Of a stretch of DNA of 64,000 nucleotides, positions 15,984 to 22,765 are shown piece by piece. A program made the position numbers and the translations under genes. Below the pieces are notes generated by a model. It did no database searches. It had not been told where the DNA came from and saw only the letters and a list, made by a program, of their open reading frames with translations. Every line of letters begins with the position of its first letter. Within the stretch, counting starts at the first letter, position 1. The stretch is from Streptomyces niger (GTDB lineage: Bacteria; Actinomycetota; Actinomycetes; Streptomycetales; Streptomycetaceae): positions 124,001-188,000 of the forward strand of contig NZ_JOFQ01000009.1 of assembly GCF_000718305.1 (NCBI RefSeq). Reading direction: 5' to 3'.

Positions 15984-18316
15984 CCGCGACCGGCACCACC
16001 ACCTTCGAGGTGCCGGGACTGTCCGCACCCGTGGAGATCCTGATCGACCGCTGGGGCGTCCCGCACCTCTACGCCGACTCGCGCGCCGACCTCTTCCTCG
16101 CGCAGGGCTTCAACGCGGCCCGCGACCGGCTCTTCCAGATCGACCTGTGGCGGCGGCGCGGCCTCGGCCTGCTGGCCGAGGTCCTCGGCCCCGACTACGC
16201 CGAACACGACCGGGCGGCCCGGCTCTTCCTCTACCGCGGCGACATGGCCGCCGAGTGGGCGTCGTACGGCCCGGACACCGAGCGGACCACCACCGCGTTC
16301 GTGCACGGCATCAACGCCTTCGTCGCCCTCTGCCGTGCACAACGCGAGCATCTCCCGCCGGAGTTCCGGCTGCTGGACTACGAACCGGCGTACTGGCAGC
16401 CCGCCGACGTCGCCCGCATCCGCAGCCACGGCCTCCACTACAACCTGCACGACGAGGTCGAAAGAGCCCTCACCCTCCGGGACTTCGGGCCCGAGGTGGA
16501 GGAGCTGCGCAAGGTCCGCGAGCCCGCGCACGAGCTGCGGGTGCCGGAAGGCCTCGACCTGTCCGTCCTCCCCGACGACGTGCTGCGCGTGTACCGGATG
16601 GCGACCACCCCGCCGTGGGCCCCGAAGGCCAAGCGCCAGGGCATCGACGGCAGCAACAACTGGGTGCTCGCCCCGTCCCGCACCGCCACCGGCCGCCCGC
16701 TGCTGGCCAACGACCCGCACCGCGCCGTCACCCTGCCCGCGCTGCGCTACCTCGCCCACCTCTCGGCACCCGGCCTCGACGTGATCGGCGCGGGCGAGCC
16801 GGCCCTGCCCGGCGTCTCCATCGGCCACAACGGCCGCCTCGCCTTCGGCCTCACGATCTTCCCGATCGACCAGGAGGACCTGTACGTCTACCGCACCGAC
16901 CCCACCGACCCGAAGCGGTACGCGTACGGGGCCGGCTGGGAGGCGATGACCAAGGTCACCGAGACCATCCCGGTGCGCGGCGGCGAACCCCTCACCACCG
17001 ACCTGTGGTTCACCCGGCACGGCCCCGTCATCGACGAACGCCCGGACCGCGCCGCCGCGTTCGCCGTCCGCGCCGCCTGGCTGGAGCCGGGCATGGCGCC
17101 CTACCTCGGCAGCATGGACTACATGGGCGCGACCGGCCCCGACGCCTTCGTCGCCGCCATGGAGCGGTGGGGCGCGCCCGGCGAGAACCAGGTCTACGCG
17201 GCGCCGGACGGCACGACCGGCTGGCGCCCGGCCGGCCGGGTCCCGGTCCGCCGCGGCTGGGACGGCACGCTGCCGGTGCCGGGCGACGGCCGGTACGAGT
17301 GGGACGGCCACCACCCGGTCGGCTCGCTGCCCTCCGTACGGGACCCGGAGGACGGCTGGTTCGCCACCGCCAACCAGCTCAACCTGCCCGCCGACTACCC
17401 GCACGCCGAACGCACCGTCACCTACGACTGGTACGCCTCCCACCGCCACGAGCGCCTCGCCGAGGTGCTCGCGGCGCGGTCGGACTGGACGGTGGCCGAC
17501 TGCGTGGCCCTGCAGAACGACTACGTGAGCCTGCCGGCACGCCGCATCCAGCCGCTGCTGACCGGGCTGACCAGCGACGACCCGCACGTGACCGAGGGGC
17601 TGAAGCTGCTGCGGGACTGGGACGCCGCCCTCGACGCGGACTCGGCCGCCGCCGCGCTCTTCGAGATCTGGTACCGCCGACACCTCCGCCCCGAGCTGCT
17701 GCGCAAGGCGCTCGCCAGACTGCTGCCCGAGGACCGGGTGGCCGCGGCGCTGGCCCGCATCCTGCCCGCCGAGGACGCCACCGCCGACGCGCGGGTCGAC
17801 CTCTCGCTGCTTCTCGACCCGGGGGACCGGCTGGGCCCCGACCCGGACACGGTGATCCGTACGACCGTGCTCACCACTCTCGGCCGCGCGATGACGGAGG
17901 CGGGACGGCTGCTCGGCCCCGACAGCGGCACCTGGCGCTGGGGCACGCTCCACCGGGCGCACCTGCACCATCCCCTCGCCGAACTGCTCGGCGAGCAGGC
18001 GGCCGACTGGACCTCGGTGGGACCCGCACCGCGCGGCGGCAGCGGCGAGACGGTGTCGGCGACGTCCTACGGCCCCGGCTTCCGGCAGACCGGCGGCGCC
18101 AGCTTCCGACTGGTCGTGGACGTGGGCGCGTGGGACGAGTCGGTGGCGATGAGCACCCCGGGCCAGTCCGGCGACCCGCGGAGTCCGCACTACCGGGACC
18201 TGTTCGACACCTGGGCGACGGACGGCGCTTTCCCGCTGCTGTACACACGCGAGCAGGTCGAGAAGCACACCACGCGGCGGATCACGCTCGTACCGTGGCC
18301 CGTGCGGGAGGAGTGA
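15980..18316 (+). CDS. Penicillin-acylase-family Ntn hydrolase, apparently cytoplasmic
   Basis: A 778-residue protein starting at the ATG overlapping the amidohydrolase stop. Penicillin acylases cleave themselves to expose an N-terminal serine on the beta chain. Here the site is IDGSNNWVLAPSRT near residue 223, with NDPHRAVTLPA downstream as in the family, plus FGLTIFPIDQEDLYVY and TRHGPVID. The enzyme should remove an acyl group from an amide nitrogen. Most family members are exported, but this one starts FEVPGLSAPVEILIDRWGVP with no signal peptide, so it likely acts on imported substrate inside the cell. It is the last gene of the operon and is followed by a hairpin at 18334-18369. Confidence 0.9.
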   Translation: MTATGTTTFEVPGLSAPVEILIDRWGVPHLYADSRADLFLAQGFNAARDRLFQIDLWRRRGLGLLAEVLGPDYAEHDRAARLFLYRGDMAAEWASYGPDTERTTTAFVHGINAFVALCRAQREHLPPEFRLLDYEPAYWQPADVARIRSHGLHYNLHDEVERALTLRDFGPEVEELRKVREPAHELRVPEGLDLSVLPDDVLRVYRMATTPPWAPKAKRQGIDGSNNWVLAPSRTATGRPLLANDPHRAVTLPALRYLAHLSAPGLDVIGAGEPALPGVSIGHNGRLAFGLTIFPIDQEDLYVYRTDPTDPKRYAYGAGWEAMTKVTETIPVRGGEPLTTDLWFTRHGPVIDERPDRAAAFAVRAAWLEPGMAPYLGSMDYMGATGPDAFVAAMERWGAPGENQVYAAPDGTTGWRPAGRVPVRRGWDGTLPVPGDGRYEWDGHHPVGSLPSVRDPEDGWFATANQLNLPADYPHAERTVTYDWYASHRHERLAEVLAARSDWTVADCVALQNDYVSLPARRIQPLLTGLTSDDPHVTEGLKLLRDWDAALDADSAAAALFEIWYRRHLRPELLRKALARLLPEDRVAAALARILPAEDATADARVDLSLLLDPGDRLGPDPDTVIRTTVLTTLGRAMTEAGRLLGPDSGTWRWGTLHRAHLHHPLAELLGEQAADWTSVGPAPRGGSGETVSATSYGPGFRQTGGASFRLVVDVGAWDESVAMSTPGQSGDPRSPHYRDLFDTWATDGAFPLLYTREQVEKHTTRRITLVPWPVREE

Positions 18317-18333
18317 GAAGAGCCGACGGCGAA

Positions 18334-18369
18334 GGGCCGTACGGCTACTTACCGTGCCGAGTACGGCCC
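18334..18369 (+). terminator. Hairpin after the acylase operon
   Basis: The arms GGGCCGTAC (18334-18342) and GTACGGCCC (18361-18369) pair perfectly and an inner GGC/GCC extends the stem after a small bulge. It falls between the acylase stop and the NACHT gene start and probably ends the catabolic operon. Confidence 0.55.
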
Positions 18370-18384
18370 GGCCATGATGGCGTC

Positions 18385-20637
18385 ATGGTGGGGAGGGCGG
18401 CCCGGCGCGGGCTGGCCGTTTCGATCGTCCTGCTGGTTCTCGCCGGCGGGATGATCGGGCTGGTCTTCTTCCTGAGCTCTCAGGGGCTGGAGCGGTCGAC
18501 GAAATGGCTGAGCGTCTTCGGCGGGGTACTGGCGCTGGCCGCCTTCGCCATTCCGCCAGCCCGACAGGTCAGCACCTGGCTGCTGCGAGGCAGCCACCAC
18601 GCGCCGCTGGCGGTGGCCGAAGCCGCGGAGATGCTGGCCGAGGCGTTGGTCGACGAGTGGACCCGAGAGGAGCGGCTGCATCAGGGAAGACACCCGGAAC
18701 TGCTGCCCGTCCACTGGGCGATGACCCGGGCGGCGGAGGCCGCCATGGCCGGGGTCGGCCGGGACGACGTCATGAGCGCCGCCCCGGCCGACCCACCGGC
18801 CGGTGAGTGCGCTTCACTCCATGACTTCTTCACCCGGCGACTGCCGCACCGGCGGCTGGTCGTGCTCGGACGAGGCGGTGGCGGCAAGAGTTTCCTGGCC
18901 ATGCGGCTGGCCCGCGACCTGCTGAAGAGCCGGGCTCCCGGGGACCGGGTACCGGTGTTCCTGCCGCTAGCGTCCTGGGGCCCGAAGCAGAGTTTGTATG
19001 GCTGGGTGGCCCATCAGCTGGTGCGCAGCCATCCCGACCTCCAGTCCCCGTCCGAAGTGCCACTGGCACGCAAGTTCATCCCCCTGTCGAAGGCGCTGGT
19101 CGATTCCGAGCGTCTGCTGTTCGTCCTCGACGGGTTCGATGAGATCCCCGAGCGGTCCAGGCAGAAGGCGCTGGCCCGGATCAGGGAGCTGGGGCCGGAG
19201 ACGCCGCTGGTGATGACCAGCCGTACGGCCGAATACCAGCGGGCCGTACTGGGTGCCGGCCGGGGCCTGCCGCGCACCGCAGTGGTGGAACTGGCCCCCG
19301 TCGGGGCGCCGGAGGCCAAAGCGTACTTGCAGCGGACCACGGCCGTGGTGCCAGCGGGGCGGTGGACACGTGTCTTCCCCCTCCTCGACCGGCCGGACAC
19401 ACCGGTCGCCCAGGCATTGCAGAGCCCCTTGATGATCTGGCTCGCCCACATCGTCTACGAGGACGCCGGGACCTCCCCGGAAGAGCTGGCGAATGCGGCC
19501 GCCTTCGCCGATCGCACCGCCGTCGAACACCACCTGTTGGACGAACTCGTCAGCGCGGCGTACGCCGATCACGGCCGGGGCTGGTCCCCGGAGCAGGCAC
19601 GCCGTTGGCTGGGGTTCCTGGCTCAGCGGTCGCAGCACTCCCGGCCCGAGGACCTGGCGTGGTGGCAGCTGCGGGCCGCGGCTCCCGGGACCGCTGCGAC
19701 GCTGGCCACCGGACTGCCGGTGGGCTGTGCCCTGGGGGCCGTCGCCGGCTTCGTCGTCGCCGGCTTCGTCGGAACCGTACCGGCGGCGATGGCCGGGGCC
19801 GTGCTCGCAGCGGTGGGCACCGTCAGGGCCTTTTCTCCGGCGGTGCTGCATCTGGCGGGGCGGCTCGGGGGACCGGTGATGGGGCGGATGAGCGGCGTGG
19901 TGGCCGGGCTCGCGGTCGGGCTCCCGCCGGTCCTCCACGGGCATCTCGCCACAGGGACGTCGAACGGAGTGACCTCCGGTCTGCTCTTCGGACTGGGCGC
20001 CGGCTTCTTCGTGCACGAGCCGCGCTTCACACCGACCAGAGTGAGCCGGCGTCTTCGGGGCACGATGCGTCACTTCACTCACCGGCTTGCCATGGGAATC
20101 GCTCTCGGGATGGTGATGGGTGCCGTGCTGGGCGTGGCCCTGGGAATGGCGGCAGATCCCACCACGGGGCTGGTGTTCGCGCTTCTCTCCCTCGTCCTGG
20201 GGCTGGCTCTCGGCATCATGGACGGGCTCAACGTCTGGATCGACGCCCCCACCGACCTCACCCGCGCGATCAGCCCTCGTACGGTGCTCCGGGACGACCG
20301 CAACGCCTCGCTCGTCAGGGCGTTGGTCATGGGACCGGTGGTGACGGCCGGCATGTTGCTGGCCACCGTTCCCGCCCATGGCCCGGCGGCTGTCGGACCG
20401 GCCTGCGCCATGGGCGTCGCCTTCGCCGTGACCGACCGGATGGCAGGTGTCGTCAGTACCGCGTGGGGCCGGTACGTGCTCGTCCGGACCTGGCTGGCGC
20501 TGCGGCGGAAGGTCCCCTGGCGGCTGATGACTTTCCTGGCCGACGCCCACGAGCGTGGCGTGCTACGCCAGTCCGGTGCCGTGCACCAGTTCCGCCATCC
20601 CAGGCTGCAACGGCGACTGGCGGCGGTCGTCACCTGA
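18385..20637 (+). CDS. Membrane-embedded NACHT-type STAND NTPase
   Basis: A 750-residue protein starting at ATG 18385 (GTG 18388 is possible; the ribosome binding site is weak). Two hydrophobic helices open it (VSIVLLVLAGGMIGLVFF; WLSVFGGVLALAAFAI), followed by a cytoplasmic NTPase at about residues 150-330. The Walker A is VVLGRGGGGKSFLA, Walker B is LLFVLDGFDEIP and the sensor region reads PLVMTSRTAEY. These are NACHT features. The C-terminal half has several Gly/Ala-rich membrane segments (GLPVGCALGAVAGFVVAG, MGIALGMVMGAVLGVALG) and ends with a soluble patch, GAVHQFRHPRLQRRL. STAND NTPases act as signal-triggered switches, several in phage defence. The role of this membrane-bound type is unknown. 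Confidence 0.85.
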   Translation: MVGRAARRGLAVSIVLLVLAGGMIGLVFFLSSQGLERSTKWLSVFGGVLALAAFAIPPARQVSTWLLRGSHHAPLAVAEAAEMLAEALVDEWTREERLHQGRHPELLPVHWAMTRAAEAAMAGVGRDDVMSAAPADPPAGECASLHDFFTRRLPHRRLVVLGRGGGGKSFLAMRLARDLLKSRAPGDRVPVFLPLASWGPKQSLYGWVAHQLVRSHPDLQSPSEVPLARKFIPLSKALVDSERLLFVLDGFDEIPERSRQKALARIRELGPETPLVMTSRTAEYQRAVLGAGRGLPRTAVVELAPVGAPEAKAYLQRTTAVVPAGRWTRVFPLLDRPDTPVAQALQSPLMIWLAHIVYEDAGTSPEELANAAAFADRTAVEHHLLDELVSAAYADHGRGWSPEQARRWLGFLAQRSQHSRPEDLAWWQLRAAAPGTAATLATGLPVGCALGAVAGFVVAGFVGTVPAAMAGAVLAAVGTVRAFSPAVLHLAGRLGGPVMGRMSGVVAGLAVGLPPVLHGHLATGTSNGVTSGLLFGLGAGFFVHEPRFTPTRVSRRLRGTMRHFTHRLAMGIALGMVMGAVLGVALGMAADPTTGLVFALLSLVLGLALGIMDGLNVWIDAPTDLTRAISPRTVLRDDRNASLVRALVMGPVVTAGMLLATVPAHGPAAVGPACAMGVAFAVTDRMAGVVSTAWGRYVLVRTWLALRRKVPWRLMTFLADAHERGVLRQSGAVHQFRHPRLQRRLAAVVT

Positions 20638-20648
20638 CAGCGATGCCC

Positions 20649-21083
20649 TCACCCCGCGAAGAGCGCGTCCAGGTAGACCCAGGCGCCCTCGTGCCGGACG
20701 AAGCGGCTGTTCTCGTGCAGCGAGTCCTCCGCGCCGCCGTGGCGGAACCGGGCCCTGAATTCGACGGTGCCGGCGGTGTGGAATGCGCTGCCCTCGGAGG
20801 TGCCCAGGATCTCCAGGCCCAGCCAGCGCTGGCCCGCGTCGAAGTCGATGCGGGCCGGCCGGGTGTCCGGGTGCCAGGTCCGCAGCAGGTACGCCTCGTC
20901 CCGGACGACGAAGGCGCTGTACCGCGACCGCATCAGCCGTTCGCAGGTGGGCGCCGCCGCGGTAACGGCGTGGAACCGCCCACAGCATTCCCCGTACGTG
21001 GCAGGCAGGCCGCAGGGGCAGGGCGAGGTAGCGGTGACGGCAGGCGCTGCGGCCTGCTTCGGGCGCGGGGTACGACGGGGCAT
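20649..21083 (-). CDS. YchJ-family SEC-C zinc-binding protein
   Basis: A 144-residue protein if started at ATG 21083; earlier in-frame starts up to 21128 give an atypical Arg-rich extension. The N-terminal SEC-C-like cysteine cluster is PCPCGLPATYGECCGRFH, which would bind zinc. The YchJ/UPF0225 core follows with LMRSRYSAFVVRDEAYLLRTWHP and the C-terminal FVRHEGAWVYLDA. The fold is NTF2-like. No catalytic role is established for the family. It is a single gene converging on the NACHT gene with only about 10 bp between stops. Confidence 0.85.
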   Translation of the reverse strand: MPRRTPRPKQAAAPAVTATSPCPCGLPATYGECCGRFHAVTAAAPTCERLMRSRYSAFVVRDEAYLLRTWHPDTRPARIDFDAGQRWLGLEILGTSEGSAFHTAGTVEFRARFRHGGAEDSLHENSRFVRHEGAWVYLDALFAG

Positions 21084-21176
21084 CCGCCCATTCTGCCCGT
21101 CCGCCCGACGGACGGATCGTCTCGCCATCCGAGACGACGTTACGTGTTGCTTACACCCGGTATTACCGTGGACGGC

Positions 21177-21260
21177 ATGTTCGGACCCGCCAGTGTGCTC
21201 ACGCTCGCGCTCTTCGCGGCGACGCCGTGGGACGTCGACGACGCGCTCTGTAGCCGCTGA
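21177..21260 (+). CDS. Possible 27-residue leader peptide upstream of YeeE/YedE
   Basis: A short open frame, MFGPASVLTLALFAATPWDV followed by DDALCSR, lies about 110 bp before the sulfur transporter gene. Its end (DALC-SR) resembles the cysteine-containing ends of small actinobacterial leader peptides that precede sulfur genes. A perfect 18-bp palindrome follows within 20 bp of the stop. There is no clear ribosome binding site, so expression is uncertain. Confidence 0.3.
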   Translation: MFGPASVLTLALFAATPWDVDDALCSR

Positions 21261-21277
21261 CGCCCCAGGGGCTCAAC

Positions 21278-21295
21278 GGATCTCCGCGGAGATCC
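21278..21295. promoter_or_regulatory. Perfect 18-bp palindrome before YeeE/YedE
   Basis: GGATCTCCGCGGAGATCC is its own reverse complement over 18 bp. It lies between the short leader-like frame and the transporter start at 21372. It could be a regulator binding site or, in RNA, a hairpin acting as an attenuator. Confidence 0.5.
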
Positions 21296-21371
21296 TTCAG
21301 CAGCCCCCAGGTCCAACCCTTTCGCCTTCCGGTACGGCGTACGTACCGCAGCCCTCCCACGGAGACACCAC

Positions 21372-22664
21372 GTGACGACCGCTCCCCCCGCCGGGGCGGC
21401 CGAGGCCCCGCCCCGTACCGGCACCCTCCTCGCCCCGGCCCCCACCCACACGCCCGCGCCCACGGCGGAGCCCGCGCCGCCCGTCCGCCGCACGCCCCTC
21501 GTGGTCGCCGGCCTCATCGGCGCCGGCCTCACCGCCTACGTGTGGACCGCCAACGGCGCCAAGCCCGGCATCCTGCTGGTCCTCGGCATCGCCCTGGGCT
21601 TCGCCCTCTTCCACTCCCGCTTCGGCTTCACCTCCGCCTGGCGGCAGCTGATCGCCGTCGGCAACGGCACCGGGCTGCGCGCCCACGCCCTGCTGCTCGG
21701 CACCACCGCGACGCTCTTCGCGCTGGTCATCGGCACCGGCACCGGCCTGTTCGGCTCGGTACCCGCGCCCAGTGCCGGCCCGCTGGGCATCGCCCTGCTG
21801 GTCGGCGCCTTCCTCTTCGCCGTCGGCATGCAGCTCGGCGGCGCCTGCGCCTCCGGCACGCTCTTCGCCGTCGGCTCGGGCCAGAGCACCATCGTGCTCA
21901 CCCTCGGCGGCTTCATCGTCGGCTCCACCGTCGCGGCCTGGCAGTACGACCTCTGGCGCGACCTGCCCGCGTTCGACCCGGTGCTGTTCTCCGACCACCT
22001 CGGCTGGGCCGGTTCCTGGGCCGTGACCATGGTGCTGCTCGCCGTGGTCGTGCTGGTATCCCGGCGCGTCCAGGCCCGCCGCAACCCGCCGCCGCTCGGC
22101 ACCCCGCCGTCCGCGCGCACCACCCTGGCCCGCGTCTTCCGCGGCTCCTGGACGCTGTGGGCCGGCGCCCTGGTCCTGGCCCTGCTCGGCGCCGCCGTGC
22201 TGCTCGTCTCGGGCGGCGCCTGGGGCATCACCAGCGCGTTCGCGCTGTGGGGCTCGAAGCTGGTGGGACTGCTCGGCGGCTCCCCGGAGCACTGGGCGTT
22301 CTGGCAGGACCCGAAGAACGCGGCCTCGTACGCGGGCCCGGTGCTCGCCGACAAGACGAGCCTGACCGACCTCGGCATCATGATCGGTGCCGCGGTGGCC
22401 GCGGCGGCGGGCGGCGTGTGGAAGCTGCACCGCGGCATCCCCGCCCGGACAGCCCTCGCGGCCGTGCTCGGCGGCATCCTGATGGGCGTCGGCGCCCGGA
22501 TGGCCGGCGGCTGCAACATCGGCGCGTACCTCGCCGGCATCGCCTCCGGCAGCCTGCACGGCTGGATCTGGGGAGCGGCCGCCCTCGTCGGCACCTGGGC
22601 CGGCCTCCGGCTGCGCCCGGCCTTCGGCCTCGGCAACCCCAAGCCGGGCGACGGCGTCTGCTGA
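21372..22664 (+). CDS. YeeE/YedE-family sulfur (thiosulfate-type) transporter
   Basis: A 430-residue membrane protein with a GTG start and a GGAGA site. A Pro/Ala-rich N-terminal tail of about 38 residues is followed by two repeated halves of transmembrane helices. Each half carries the conserved cysteine motif of the family: MQLGGACASGTLFAVGSG in the first and ARMAGGCNIGAYLAGIASG in the second. In characterised relatives (TsuA) such cysteines pass thiosulfate across the cytoplasmic membrane. No rhodanese or TusA gene follows directly. The upstream region has a possible leader peptide and a palindrome, which would suit sulfur-responsive control. The gene ends at a strong hairpin. Confidence 0.9.
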   Translation: MTTAPPAGAAEAPPRTGTLLAPAPTHTPAPTAEPAPPVRRTPLVVAGLIGAGLTAYVWTANGAKPGILLVLGIALGFALFHSRFGFTSAWRQLIAVGNGTGLRAHALLLGTTATLFALVIGTGTGLFGSVPAPSAGPLGIALLVGAFLFAVGMQLGGACASGTLFAVGSGQSTIVLTLGGFIVGSTVAAWQYDLWRDLPAFDPVLFSDHLGWAGSWAVTMVLLAVVVLVSRRVQARRNPPPLGTPPSARTTLARVFRGSWTLWAGALVLALLGAAVLLVSGGAWGITSAFALWGSKLVGLLGGSPEHWAFWQDPKNAASYAGPVLADKTSLTDLGIMIGAAVAAAAGGVWKLHRGIPARTALAAVLGGILMGVGARMAGGCNIGAYLAGIASGSLHGWIWGAAALVGTWAGLRLRPAFGLGNPKPGDGVC

Positions 22665-22705
22665 CCGCCTGAGCACGAACGACCGCCTGACGGACACGAA
22701 CGGAG

Positions 22706-22739
22706 CGGCGGCCGCCGGGAGGAATCCCGGCGGCCGCCG
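22706..22739. terminator. Perfect 14-bp hairpin between convergent genes
   Basis: The arms 22706-22719 and 22726-22739 are perfectly complementary around the 6-nt loop aggaat. It lies between the stops of the sulfur transporter and the cupredoxin protein and can serve as a bidirectional terminator. Confidence 0.8.
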
Positions 22740-22765
22740 TCGTCGTCACCGTGAGTGCGGAGTAC

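Noticed and set aside
14678-18316. Apparent 1212-residue extended acylase
   Set aside because: The extra N-terminal part is an Arg/Pro-rich shadow of the amidohydrolase; the true start is the ATG overlapping its stop.
15646-20637. Apparent 1663-residue protein ending in the NACHT domain
   Set aside because: The first 900 residues are a shadow of the acylase; the NACHT gene starts at about 18385 after a hairpin.
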